Of a DNA stretch of 64,000 nt, positions 54,663 through 63,504 are shown piece by piece (positions within the stretch are counted from its first letter, which is position 1; each line of letters opens with the position of its first letter). The position numbers and the translations under genes were made by a program. The DNA is from Thermosediminibacter oceani DSM 16646 (lineage in GTDB: Bacteria > Bacillota > Thermosediminibacteria > Thermosediminibacterales > Thermosediminibacteraceae): NCBI RefSeq assembly GCF_000144645.1, contig NC_014377.1:310001-374000 (forward strand), in the 5' to 3' direction. A model generated the notes under the pieces. It was not told the DNA's origin and did not search any database. It was given only the letters and a program-made list of their open reading frames with translations.

Positions 54663-55484
54663 ATGGCATTGCCTGCGGTGAATATAGTGAGGAGTGATGA
54701 GAGCTTATCTTTCCAGAAAAACCTGATGAAAAAGGCAAACGTTATTTTAGACCTGACAGGAGCGACGGGCCTCCGGTTTTGCAGTGAAAAGAAGCATTTC
54801 ATGAAGGTGAAGCAAAAACTTGCGCCTTCAAAACCGGGGATAACCTTTCTTGGCCCGGGGGATTTTCACCACCTGTCCGCACACTTCATAGACGGGATAA
54901 AACCCAAGCCCGTGCTCGTTCTTTTCGATCATCATTCGGATATGCTAGGTTCACCCGACGGTTTTGTCACGTGCGGTTCATGGGTTGCTCATGTCCTCAG
55001 AGAAGGCAAGGTGAAAAAATGTCTGGTGGCAGGGATAAGCTCCAAGGACGAGGCTCTGTTTAAGGTTTCTTCCGACTGCAGGGCTGTTTTTTTACCGGAG
55101 GACTTGCCTCACGATAAGGTGGTGTCGGCAATCGTAGAGGAGCTCGTAAAATCGGGAGGCCCTGTGTATATAAGCATAGACAAAGACGTGCTTTCACAAA
55201 AGGATGCCGCCACCAACTGGGACCAGGGCTGCATGAGCCTAGACGAACTCCTGGATTTCATCGAGGTAATAGGCGAAACCGCTCCCGTTGCCGGTGCCGA
55301 CGTATGCGGCGAGTGGAGGGTGCCGGTTGACCGGGTGTTTTTAAACAGAGAGGATGTAGAAAAAACAGGCCTCAACGAACAGGCCAACATAAAGATTCTA
55401 GAAAAACTTTTGAAAGTGTGGCAAAAAAATAGTAAAATAGCTTATATAAAACCTGAATTGGGGAGGGGTATATATGGAGTATAA
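54663..55484 (+). CDS. Arginase/agmatinase-fold metallohydrolase of unassigned substrate
   Basis: A 273-residue protein with reduced arginase motifs: LGPGDFHHLSAHF (GGDHS position), LVLFDHHSDML (H-D-H-x-D type metal set), VYISIDKDVLSQKDAATNWD (SxDxDxxDP position). Metal-ligand residues look intact, but spacing and the ITFLGPGDFHH loop differ from agmatinase and arginase. The ATG follows GGGAGGCATGTCCT. It overlaps the MTA phosphorylase gene by 11 nt, hinting at a polyamine or SAM by-product role. Substrate unknown. Confidence 0.75.
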   Translation: MALPAVNIVRSDESLSFQKNLMKKANVILDLTGATGLRFCSEKKHFMKVKQKLAPSKPGITFLGPGDFHHLSAHFIDGIKPKPVLVLFDHHSDMLGSPDGFVTCGSWVAHVLREGKVKKCLVAGISSKDEALFKVSSDCRAVFLPEDLPHDKVVSAIVEELVKSGGPVYISIDKDVLSQKDAATNWDQGCMSLDELLDFIEVIGETAPVAGADVCGEWRVPVDRVFLNREDVEKTGLNEQANIKILEKLLKVWQKNSKIAYIKPELGRGIYGV

Positions 55485-56277
55485 AGCGGATATAGGAGTT
55501 ATAGGGGGCACGGGTTTTTACGCCTTCCTGGACGATGTAAAAGAGATTACCGTCGAAACTCCGTACGGAGCTCCCAGCGACAAAATAGCTCTTGCCAGGA
55601 TCAAGGATAAGACCGTGGCCTTCCTGCCGAGACACGGCAAGGATCACAGGTATCCGCCGCATATGATAAACTACAGGGCGAATATCTATGCGCTCAAACA
55701 GCTGGGCGTGACCAGAATCCTTGGCCCCTGTGCATCGGGCAGCCTGCAGCCCCATATAAAGCCGGGGGACTTTGTTATCTGCGACCAGTTCGTCAACCGC
55801 ACCTGGGGGAGAAAGGACACCTTTTACGACGGCCCCATCACTACCCATATAGGCGGTGCGGAGCCGTACTGCCCCGAGCTCAGGAAGATTGCCATCGAGG
55901 CGGCGAAGGATATGGGCCTGCCGGTTCACGAAAGGGGAACCGTTGTGGTGGTCCAGGGCCCCAGGTTTTCGACAAAAGCCGAGAGCCGCGAGTTTTCCAG
56001 CCATGGATGGGAAGTAATAAACATGACCCAGTACCCGGAAGTTGTCCTTGCCCGGGAGATGGAAATATGCTATGCTAATATTACTTTGGTAACCGACTAC
56101 GACGTAGGCCTGGAAGGCCATCCGGATGTGGAGCCGGTGAGCCACGAAATGGTGCTCAAGGTCTTCAACGAAAATCTGGGCAAGCTGAAGGACCTCATAT
56201 ATTCCATAATCGAGAGGATCCCCGAAAATCGCGGCTGCAGATGCAAAGAAGAGTTGAAGACCGCCCGGATGGGTTGA
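55474..56277 (+). CDS. mtnP: S-methyl-5'-thioadenosine phosphorylase
   Basis: A 267-residue phosphorylase cleaving methylthioadenosine (and probably 5'-deoxyadenosine) to adenine and the ribose-1-phosphate. IGVIGGTGFYAFLDDV (phosphate loop), FLPRHGKDHRYPPHMINYRAN begins the substrate pocket, GPCASGSLQPHIKPGDFVI and VINMTQYPEVVLARE are family blocks, and VTDYDVGLEGH has the Asp residues that favour adenine. GAGGGGTATAT precedes ATG 55474. A six-oxopurine or methylthioinosine preference cannot be excluded by eye. Confidence 0.92.
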   Translation: MEYKADIGVIGGTGFYAFLDDVKEITVETPYGAPSDKIALARIKDKTVAFLPRHGKDHRYPPHMINYRANIYALKQLGVTRILGPCASGSLQPHIKPGDFVICDQFVNRTWGRKDTFYDGPITTHIGGAEPYCPELRKIAIEAAKDMGLPVHERGTVVVVQGPRFSTKAESREFSSHGWEVINMTQYPEVVLAREMEICYANITLVTDYDVGLEGHPDVEPVSHEMVLKVFNENLGKLKDLIYSIIERIPENRGCRCKEELKTARMG

Positions 56278-56392
56278 AGACTTTTCGTGGTTCGGAAAAA
56301 GGGTATTAAAACAGGGACCTGTCCTTGAGTAAAAGCAACGAGGTAACGGGTCTTAATCAGTGGAGATAGATTTAAGGTGGTGTATTTTTAAA

Positions 56393-57049
56393 ATGCTTCT
56401 CCTGAAGATAAAGCAGAAGGTGGTAGAATACGGCGAAAAAATAGTTAAAGAAGGGCTCGTCGTTGCTACTTGGGGCAATATAAGCGCCCGCAACGGGCAT
56501 GACGACGTTTTCGTCATAACGCCCAGCGGTATGAGCTACACTATCCTGGAGCCGGATGATATAGTGGAAGTCGACATCAACGGAAATCCCCTATCTCCAG
56601 GCAGGAAGCCCTCGGTGGAAACACCGATGCATGCCGCTATCTACCGGGCCAGGCCCGACGTTCGGGCGATAATCCATACCCACAGCACCAATGCCTGCGC
56701 CTGCGCCGTCGCCAGGATGGACATCCCGTGTATTATGGAGGATATGGCATGCATGGTGGGAGGGCCCGTCAAGGTTGCAGATTACGCTCCAACCGGGTCC
56801 CAGGAACTAGCCAGGAACGTGGTGAAAGCCCTGGGGGATAGAAATGCAGTGCTGCTGGCGAATCACGGGGTGGTTACCGTCGGCAGGGATCTGGAAGAAG
56901 CCTTCAAGCTCAGCCTTCTAGTAGAAAAGAGTGCGGAGATTTTCATTAAGGCAAAACTTATAAGGTTTCCATTTTCCCTTAACGAAAGCGAAGTGCAGTT
57001 CCTCAGGAATTTTTACCGTACATCCTATGGCCAGGGCGATAAAAAATAA
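56393..57049 (+). CDS. Class II aldolase (fuculose-1-phosphate aldolase family)
   Basis: A 218-residue Zn aldolase/epimerase family protein. ATWGNISARNGHDDVFVITPSG is the phosphate-binding start, PMHAAIYRARPDVRAIIHTHS contains the zinc histidines, and LLANHGVVTVGRDLEEAF the third. Next to mtnP it could be the aldolase of the 5'-deoxyadenosine/MTA salvage (DHAP) shunt, splitting 5-deoxyribulose-1-phosphate; mtnA and a kinase are not in the window. ATG 56393 is favoured over 56360 because of AAGGTGGTG upstream. Fuculose or MtnB-type activity remains possible. Confidence 0.85.
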   Translation: MLLLKIKQKVVEYGEKIVKEGLVVATWGNISARNGHDDVFVITPSGMSYTILEPDDIVEVDINGNPLSPGRKPSVETPMHAAIYRARPDVRAIIHTHSTNACACAVARMDIPCIMEDMACMVGGPVKVADYAPTGSQELARNVVKALGDRNAVLLANHGVVTVGRDLEEAFKLSLLVEKSAEIFIKAKLIRFPFSLNESEVQFLRNFYRTSYGQGDKK

Positions 57050-57123
57050 ACGGCATTGCACAAAAAGCCCGACTATAATATAATTAATAAGATCTTACTT
57101 TGCCTCTGGGAAAGGAGTACAAA

Positions 57124-58713
57124 ATGCAGAGGAAGTCTCGAAAGAAGGCCTCCAAGGTCGATTACAGCTTGCTGATAAAAAGAGAGATTCTAGCCTATCT
57201 GGAGGCTTTGAAGAATAAGGATTATACGGTAGGACAGCTTGATAAGTCAATGAAAAAGCTGTTTAGCATGGGCGACCTGGTCGTCCCCGTTTGCCTTTCC
57301 AAGCTAAAGGAAAGCGACGAGGAGCTGGCACCTATAGTGTGTTATGCACTGGAATACGCCAACGACTACAGGCTTGTAGGTCCGCTGATGGACATCCTGG
57401 TTATGCCCCAGGTGTCGGATAAGGTGAAAGCCAGGATCCTGACGGTACTTTCCCATTACGGCGTGGATACCGGGGATCTACCGCTGAACAATATAATGAG
57501 CGACTTCGAAAGAATTGCCACCCAGTCCCTGGTGGAGATGATAGAAGATATTAACAGGGATTATTTTTTAATACCGTATATCCTGGATGACCTGCAGGAA
57601 TTTCCCCTGGAAGCCAGGCTGGCGTACATAAAGGACATAGGTGAGCACCGGCTGGAGAAAGCGGTGGTTTTGCTGGAAATCCTGGCAAAAACCGACGACG
57701 TTCCTGTAGCCGAAGAGGCCGCCCGAGCCCTGGGCAGGATAAAAACCGGCAGAGCGCTTTACGCCCTGAACAAGCTGTCCCGGGAAGTCACGAACGACAG
57801 GGTGAAAAAGACCGTCGAAAGGGAAAGTCTGAGGCTAAAGTTCAGCGGCGTCGTCGAAGAGCCGTACGATCCTCCGGTGACCTTAAAAAAACCTACCAAA
57901 ATAGTGCTCTCCTCCATAGACGGTCTGGGGAGCAGGGCCCTCTGGATCGCATGGAGAAATCCCTCCAAAAACCGCAAGCTGTGCTCCATGAACCTGCTCC
58001 TGAATTCTTCGGCGGGCATTAAAGATTGCTGGAGTATATTACAGATAACCAGCCGGGAATTCAACAACTCTGTGAGGGATCTTTCAAGGAGCACTGTGAT
58101 TATGGAGACGAACGCGGAGCACGCCGTCTCGTTGATCCGCGATGCGTATTTCTGGAACTGCCAGGTTGGCAATCCGGTGCCTTACCAGTTCTTTTTCTGG
58201 AAGGGCATTATAGAGCAGAGCATGTCGTGCCACATAACCCCAAAGATTTACAAGCCGGATTTCAGCGAGTACGACCTGGAGGCCATAAAAGAGAACAAGG
58301 ATTATTTAAAAAATACCTTCGACCTTTTCAACTACCGCATTTTTGAGGACTGGTTTGTGGCCGAACCCAGAGTCTACGATTACGCGGAAGAGCACAAGTC
58401 AAAAAACGGGTTTTATATAAAGAAGATGACGATTTCAAAGGCCGAGAATCTCTTTGCCAGGTTCACATCCGAGCTGATAGAGCCCCGGGCGGCTGTGCTC
58501 ATGCGCATGCTGGAGCTAGCGTCCGATTTTCTGAACAAGATGGGGGAAAGGGAACTGGTAAAGGTGGTGCTTTCAGCGATGCTGCACATGGATATAAAAC
58601 CCCTTCACCACCATCCCTTTATACAGCGAATGATTATAGAGAGCCTGCGGGTGGCCCTCGTAAACATGAAAAACGGTTTCGACATGAGGGTGAATCCGGA
58701 GGCCTTTGACTAG
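57124..58713 (+). CDS. HEAT-repeat-like protein of unknown function
   Basis: A 529-residue cytoplasmic, largely helical protein. The N-terminal half has HEAT/armadillo-like units ([78 protein letters not shown]). The C-terminal half (about 260-529) has no motif I know ([39 protein letters not shown]). A basic N-terminus starts [24 protein letters not shown] supports ATG 57124. It lies 22 nt before metK, so probably co-transcribed. Function unknown. Confidence 0.75.
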   Translation: MQRKSRKKASKVDYSLLIKREILAYLEALKNKDYTVGQLDKSMKKLFSMGDLVVPVCLSKLKESDEELAPIVCYALEYANDYRLVGPLMDILVMPQVSDKVKARILTVLSHYGVDTGDLPLNNIMSDFERIATQSLVEMIEDINRDYFLIPYILDDLQEFPLEARLAYIKDIGEHRLEKAVVLLEILAKTDDVPVAEEAARALGRIKTGRALYALNKLSREVTNDRVKKTVERESLRLKFSGVVEEPYDPPVTLKKPTKIVLSSIDGLGSRALWIAWRNPSKNRKLCSMNLLLNSSAGIKDCWSILQITSREFNNSVRDLSRSTVIMETNAEHAVSLIRDAYFWNCQVGNPVPYQFFFWKGIIEQSMSCHITPKIYKPDFSEYDLEAIKENKDYLKNTFDLFNYRIFEDWFVAEPRVYDYAEEHKSKNGFYIKKMTISKAENLFARFTSELIEPRAAVLMRMLELASDFLNKMGERELVKVVLSAMLHMDIKPLHHHPFIQRMIIESLRVALVNMKNGFDMRVNPEAFD

Positions 58714-58735
58714 AAGCATAACAGGAGGTATCAAA

Positions 58736-59929
58736 ATGGGCAGGAAGTTTTTGTTTACTTCGGAATCGGTTACCGAAGGGCACCCGGATAAAATATGCGA
58801 TCAGATTTCCGACGCGATCCTGGACGCCATACTGGAAAAGGACCCGATGGCGAGGGTGGCGTGCGAGACCGCAGTAACTACAGGCCTTGTACTGGTTATG
58901 GGTGAGATTACCTGTGATTGTTACGTAGACATACCTAAGATTGCCCGGGAAACCATCAGGGAAATCGGCTACACCAGAGCAAAGTACGGTTTCGACTGCG
59001 ATACCTGTGCGGTCATAACCTCCATCGACGAACAGTCGCCCGACATAGCAGTAGGTGTCGATGCCGCATACGAGATAAGGGAAGAGGGCTGCGGGGACGA
59101 GCTGGACCGGATAGGTGCCGGTGACCAGGGCATGATGTTTGGCTTTGCGGTGGACGAGACCCCCGAACTTATGCCCATGCCTATCATGATGGCCCACAAG
59201 CTGGCGCGCAGGCTCGCCGAAGTAAGAAAAACTCGGCTTTTGCCTTACTTAAGGCCCGACGGAAAGACCCAGGTTACCGTAGAATACGAGGACGGAAGGC
59301 CCGTCAGAGTGGACAAGGTGGTGGTATCGGCACAGCACAAGTCCACGGTGGATCTTACGACTTTAAGGCACGATATAATAGAGGCTGTAGTAAAAAAGGT
59401 GATTCCGGAGGAGCTCATAGATAAAAACACCAAATTCTACATCAATCCCACCGGCAGGTTTGTGGTGGGAGGTCCCCACGGAGACTCCGGCCTTACCGGG
59501 CGCAAGATAATAGTGGATACCTACGGCGGTTATTCCCGGCACGGCGGCGGCGCCTTCTCGGGCAAGGATCCTACGAAAGTAGACCGTTCCGCAGCCTACG
59601 CTGCAAGATACGTTGCCAAAAACATCGTCGCTGCGGGCCTGGCCAAAAAGTGCGAGGTGCAGGTGGCCTATGCCATAGGTGTAGCCCACCCGGTTTCAAT
59701 AATGGTGGATACCTTCGGTACCGGGGTAATACCAGAAGAAAAAATACAGAAGCTTGTAATCGAAAACTTCGACCTCCGTCCCGGAGCCATTATTAGGGAC
59801 ATGGATTTGAGAAGGCCCATATATAAACAGGTGGCGGCCTACGGCCATTTCGGCAGGACGGATCTGGATGTGCCATGGGAAAGAACCGACAAGGCGGAAA
59901 TACTCAGGAAGCAAGCGAGCAGCCTTTAA
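58736..59929 (+). CDS. metK: S-adenosylmethionine synthetase MetK
   Basis: A 397-residue enzyme making SAM from methionine and [63 protein letters not shown] and [20 protein letters not shown] are universal MetK motifs. AACAGGAGGTATCAAA precedes ATG 58736. The stop codon lies inside the hairpin AGCAGCCTTTAAATAGGCTGCT (the TTTAAA loop), which was its terminator before IS copy 2 entered. No SAM riboswitch is visible upstream. SAM feeds the cbi methyltransferases. Confidence 0.97.
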   Translation: MGRKFLFTSESVTEGHPDKICDQISDAILDAILEKDPMARVACETAVTTGLVLVMGEITCDCYVDIPKIARETIREIGYTRAKYGFDCDTCAVITSIDEQSPDIAVGVDAAYEIREEGCGDELDRIGAGDQGMMFGFAVDETPELMPMPIMMAHKLARRLAEVRKTRLLPYLRPDGKTQVTVEYEDGRPVRVDKVVVSAQHKSTVDLTTLRHDIIEAVVKKVIPEELIDKNTKFYINPTGRFVVGGPHGDSGLTGRKIIVDTYGGYSRHGGGAFSGKDPTKVDRSAAYAARYVAKNIVAAGLAKKCEVQVAYAIGVAHPVSIMVDTFGTGVIPEEKIQKLVIENFDLRPGAIIRDMDLRRPIYKQVAAYGHFGRTDLDVPWERTDKAEILRKQASSL

Positions 59930-59940
59930 ATAGGCTGCTA
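59917..59940. repeat. Left target-site duplication of IS copy 2 (24 bp, metK hairpin)
   Basis: A 24-bp sequence (arms AGCAGCCT and AGGCTGCT around TTAAAT) repeated exactly at 61536-61559. It includes the metK stop codon, so the gene stayed intact after insertion. Confidence 0.92.
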
Positions 59941-61535
59941 CAGACTGTCGACAAAGTAACTGTCGACAGTCTTTTTTTGCAAAAGCTAGTACAAAAATCA
60001 TCAGCTTTTTAGTAAAATTAAAGAAGATACAAAAATATTGTGGGGCGATGAAATGTTAACGAAGAAAAATCGAGAAATAATAGAGCAGGTAGAATTAGTA
60101 AGCATCGATAGCTTAGTACCTCAAGACCATCTCCTTAGGGCAGTAGAAGAAAGCATCGACTTTAATTTCATTTATGATGAAGTAAAAGACCTATATAGCG
60201 AAAATACAGGAAGACCTAGTATTGACCCGGTAGTGTTAATTAAGCTACTCATGCTCCAAGCATTGTATGGAATCCGCTCCATGCGCCAAACCATCAGAGA
60301 AGTAGAAGTCAATGTAGCTTACCGTTGGTTTTTAGGCTATGGATTACAAGAAAAAATACCTCACTTTTCAACTTTTGGAAAAAACTATGAACGGCGGTTT
60401 AAGGAAAGTGATCTATTTGAAAAGATATTCGAGCGGGTGTTGATGGAAGCAATAGAATGCGGGTTTGTTAAAACAGATGCAGTATTTATCGATGCTACTC
60501 ACATAAAAGCCAGTGCCAATAAGAATAAATATATCGAGAAAGTCGCTAAGCAACGGACTCAAAAATATAAGGAAGAACTTTTAAAAGAAATCAACGCCGA
60601 ACGGGAAGCAAACGGTAAAAAGCCCTTTGAAGAAGAAGATGATGATGACGATAACAACAAAGGAGAAAATAGCTCTAAAAAAGTCAGGGTAAGCACCACA
60701 GATCCTGAAAGTGGGATGTTTCAAAAAGGGGAAAAAGAGCGCTGCTTTGCCTACACAGCTTCTGTAGCCTGTGACCGGAACAACTTTGTCCTTGGTGTCA
60801 AAATAGCACCTGGAAATGTTCATGACAGCCAGGTATTCTCCGATTTATTTCAAGAAGTAAACGATAAATTTTCTAAAATAGAGGCGGTAGTGGTTGATGC
60901 AGGCTACAAAACCCCCGGGATATGCAGAGAAATCATTGAGGCAGGAGCGCTTCCCGTTATGCCCTACAAGAGGCCGATGACCAAAGATGGTTACTTTAAA
61001 AAACGCGAATACGTCTATGACGAATATTATGATTGTTACATATGCCCCAACAACCAAATATTAGAATACAGCACCACCAACCGGGCGGGATACCGGGAAT
61101 ATAGGAGCAACCCCCAAATATGCTGTAAATGTCCCATGCGCCTACAGTGCACCAAAAGTAAAAATTACACAAAAATCATAACTCGGCATATATGGGAGCA
61201 TTACATAGAAATAGCGGAAGATATAAGACACACCCAATGGGGTAAAGAACTATACAAAATGCGCGGCCAGACCATCGAGCGGGTATTTGCCGATGCGAAG
61301 GAAAAGCATGGCATGCGCTATACAAATCTACGAGGCTTGAGGAAAGTTGGACATTACCTCACGCTTCTTTTCGCATGCATGAATTTAAAAAAGCTGGCTT
61401 TATGGAAGAAAAGACGGGGAACGTTTCCGCCAACAGTCCCCGCTTTACATTCGTTTTTCTTAAAAATTTTCTTCGCCTTCAACAAAAAGCCGCTTTTAGG
61501 TTATGCATCCTAAAAGCGGCTTTGTCTACAAGCTG
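59941..61535 (+). mobile_element. IS1182-family insertion sequence, copy 2
   Basis: A 1595-bp element with the same terminal repeats (CAGACTGTCGACAAAG left; CAGCTTGTAGACAAAG right end on the minus strand) and the same orientation as copy 1. It carries an intact transposase and both terminal hairpins (59942-59978 and 61486-61523). Flanked by its own 24-bp duplication of the metK terminator stem. Nearly identical to copy 1 except for a cluster of differences early in the transposase gene. Confidence 0.93.
60053..61513 (+). CDS. IS1182-family transposase (copy 2)
   Basis: A 486-residue DDE transposase. It differs from copy 1 at four residues that I can see: K-to-E in NREIIxQVE, S-to-N and E-to-D around residues 41-45 (IDFNFIYDEVK here), and S-to-P in YKRPMTKDG. 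Catalytic blocks (FIDATHIKASANK, VVVDAGYKTPG, TIERVFADAKEKHGM) are intact, so the element is probably still active. Confidence 0.93.
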   Translation: MLTKKNREIIEQVELVSIDSLVPQDHLLRAVEESIDFNFIYDEVKDLYSENTGRPSIDPVVLIKLLMLQALYGIRSMRQTIREVEVNVAYRWFLGYGLQEKIPHFSTFGKNYERRFKESDLFEKIFERVLMEAIECGFVKTDAVFIDATHIKASANKNKYIEKVAKQRTQKYKEELLKEINAEREANGKKPFEEEDDDDDNNKGENSSKKVRVSTTDPESGMFQKGEKERCFAYTASVACDRNNFVLGVKIAPGNVHDSQVFSDLFQEVNDKFSKIEAVVVDAGYKTPGICREIIEAGALPVMPYKRPMTKDGYFKKREYVYDEYYDCYICPNNQILEYSTTNRAGYREYRSNPQICCKCPMRLQCTKSKNYTKIITRHIWEHYIEIAEDIRHTQWGKELYKMRGQTIERVFADAKEKHGMRYTNLRGLRKVGHYLTLLFACMNLKKLALWKKRRGTFPPTVPALHSFFLKIFFAFNKKPLLGYAS

Positions 61536-61559
61536 GAGCAGCCTTTAAATAGGCTGCTA
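61536..61559 (+). repeat. Right target-site duplication of IS copy 2; displaced metK terminator
   Basis: Exact copy of 59917-59940. Here the stem is followed by AATTTTTGCGC, the original T-rich tail of the metK terminator, so this half kept the terminator function but is now about 1.6 kb from metK. Confidence 0.88.
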
Positions 61560-61634
61560 AATTTTTGCGCTTTAGCAGGAATTTTGGAGATTTTTGTCAA
61601 AATATATTAGTGAAAAATTCCGGGAGGGATATTT

Positions 61635-62825
61635 TTGAAAAAAAACCGCCTGGATGTAAAATACCTGGATAGCATAATAAAAACCACTATAGAAGCCGTA
61701 GAGAAAGGTCATGAGGAGACATTCAGGATAGCCGAGCACGCTAAAAAAGAGTGCGAACGCCTCCAGAAGGAAGTTGAGCAGCTCAAGGTGAGGATTTCCG
61801 AGACCATCCAGACGGTGGACGAGCTGCAAAAAAAGGAGAGGGCATCCCGGAACAAACTCATGGTTGTGAGCAGGGAGTTCAACAAATACAGTGAAGAGGA
61901 TATAAAGGCGGCGTACGAACATGCGCGGGAAATTCAAATAAAGCTCACCGTTCAAAGGGAAAGGGAAATACAGCTCCGCGAGAAAAGGGACCAGATGGAG
62001 CGCAGTTTAAAAAACATGCAGGATATATTAAAACAGGCGGAGCAGCTTACCCTCCAGATGGGGGTGGCGCTCAACTTCTTAAAGGGCAACCTGCTGGACC
62101 TCTCGGAAAAGCTGACGGACATAAACCAAAAACAGGCCATTGCCGCCCAAATAATAAAAGCTCAGGAAGAGGAGCGCAAATTTATAGCCCGGGAAATCCA
62201 CGACGGGCCGGCCCAGACAATGGCCAACGTTCTGCTTCAGGTGGATGTATGCGAGAAGCTCTACGAAAAGGATTCGGACAGGGCCAGGAAGGAATTGAGG
62301 GACTTAAAGGAACTGGTCAGGAACTGCATCAGGGAAATGAGGAAGATAATATTCAATCTAAGACCGGCGGCGCTGGACGACCTGGGATTGGAGGCCGTTA
62401 CCAGAAGATACTGCGCCGAGTTCCAGGAGGACACGGGCATTTCTGTAGACCTGTCGATAATTGGAGATAAGAGGAGGCTGGATTCCACAGTTGAAATAAC
62501 CCTTTTTCGGGTTATCCAAGAAGCTCTCAGCAATGTAAAAAAGCATGCCGGTGCCAAAAATGTGTCGGTAAAGCTCGAATTCGCATCGGATGTGGTAAAC
62601 TTGCGTATCGAGGACGACGGCGTAGGTTTCGAATTTGAAGAAGTAAAACTGCTTTCAGAAGACAGCAAACATTTCGGCCTGGTGAATATGAGGGAAAGGG
62701 TCGATCTCCTGAAGGGTACGATCAAGATCAAGTCTGAACCAGGCCGCGGAACCGGCATTTACATTTCTATACCCCTGAGCGAAAGGAGGAATTTAAATGT
62801 CAAAGATTTCCGTGGTTCTGGCTGA
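61635..62825 (+). CDS. degS: DegS-like sensor histidine kinase
   Basis: A 396-residue cytoplasmic kinase without membrane helices. Residues 1 to about 180 form a long coiled coil with a DegS-type sensor region (KHLREIQ-like heptads; EREIQLREKRDQMERSLKNM). HisKA_3 follows with phospho-histidine H189 in AREIHDGPAQTMANVLLQ, then HATPase_c (ALSNVKKHAGAKNV, IEDDGVGFEFEEV, GLVNMRERVDLLKGTI). The start is TTG 61635 after GGGAGGGATATT. It overlaps degU by 29 nt. Expression upstream might now be affected by IS copy 2. Confidence 0.92.
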   Translation: MKKNRLDVKYLDSIIKTTIEAVEKGHEETFRIAEHAKKECERLQKEVEQLKVRISETIQTVDELQKKERASRNKLMVVSREFNKYSEEDIKAAYEHAREIQIKLTVQREREIQLREKRDQMERSLKNMQDILKQAEQLTLQMGVALNFLKGNLLDLSEKLTDINQKQAIAAQIIKAQEEERKFIAREIHDGPAQTMANVLLQVDVCEKLYEKDSDRARKELRDLKELVRNCIREMRKIIFNLRPAALDDLGLEAVTRRYCAEFQEDTGISVDLSIIGDKRRLDSTVEITLFRVIQEALSNVKKHAGAKNVSVKLEFASDVVNLRIEDDGVGFEFEEVKLLSEDSKHFGLVNMRERVDLLKGTIKIKSEPGRGTGIYISIPLSERRNLNVKDFRGSG

Positions 62826-63438
62826 TGACCATGTGCTGGTGCGCAAGGGCCTGAAAAAGATCTTGGAAATGGAAAGCGACATTGAAGTGGTAGGAGAGGC
62901 ATCCAACGGCCTGGAAGCCGTCGAAGAGGTCAGGACCAAGGCTCCCGACGTGGTGCTGATGGACATTAATATGCCCAAACTCAACGGCGTGGAAGCGACG
63001 CGGGTGCTGAAAAAGGAAAGCCTGAAGACAAAAGTCATCATCCTGACCATCTACGATGATAGAGAATACCTGCTGGAACTTTTAAAGACCGGTATATCCG
63101 GGTACATTTTGAAAGACATAGATCCCCAGGCTCTGGTAGAAGCGGTTAGGGCGGTGAGCAGGGGAGAGACTTACATACAGCCGACCCTTACCCGCGCATT
63201 GATCGCCGAGTACAACCGGCTGAGCCAGCCGATATCCAGGGCCAGCCGGCCGCTGACGGCTAGAGAAAAGGAAGTAATGGCATACATAGCAGAAGGCATG
63301 AGCAATATCGAGATATCCGAAAAACTGGGAATCAGCGAAAAAACCGTGAAAAACCACGTGAGCAGTATCCTCAGAAAATTGAACCTCATGGACAGGACCC
63401 AGGTGGCCGTTTATGCTCTGAAGAATAATCTGGTTTAA
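62797..63438 (+). CDS. degU: DegU-like response regulator
   Basis: A 213-residue NarL/LuxR-type regulator. Receiver domain 1-120 with acidic pocket ADDH (D10, D11) and phospho-aspartate D56 in VLMDINMPKLNGV; LuxR HTH at about 145-205 (LTAREKEVMAYIAEGMSNIE, LGISEKTVKNHVSSILRKL). GGAGGAATTTAA precedes ATG 62797. Together with DegS it would control post-exponential traits such as secretion, motility or competence. Confidence 0.94.
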   Translation: MSKISVVLADDHVLVRKGLKKILEMESDIEVVGEASNGLEAVEEVRTKAPDVVLMDINMPKLNGVEATRVLKKESLKTKVIILTIYDDREYLLELLKTGISGYILKDIDPQALVEAVRAVSRGETYIQPTLTRALIAEYNRLSQPISRASRPLTAREKEVMAYIAEGMSNIEISEKLGISEKTVKNHVSSILRKLNLMDRTQVAVYALKNNLV

Positions 63439-63450
63439 GCACAAAAAAAG

Positions 63451-63499
63451 TCCCTCCCGAATAAATATAGACTTATAAGGGTTTATCTAAGGGGAGGGA
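63451..63499 (+). promoter_or_regulatory. Hairpin that could mask the ribosome site of the next gene
   Basis: TCCCTCCC (63451-63458) is complementary to GGGAGGGA (63492-63499). The right arm is the Shine-Dalgarno run of the gene starting at 63505, so the folded form would hide it. The 33-nt loop is A/T-rich. Termination is unlikely because no T-run follows. Confidence 0.5.
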
Positions 63500-63504
63500 T
63501 TGAG

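Noticed and set aside
58681-58735. SAM riboswitch before metK
   Set aside because: Only 22 nt separate metK from the HEAT gene, and no S-box or other SAM aptamer elements occur in or before this gap.
23491-59940. Two direct IS1182 copies forming a composite transposon carrying the genes between them
   Set aside because: Each copy has its own distinct target duplication (35 bp and 24 bp), which shows independent insertion, and the enclosed genes are mostly core metabolism.
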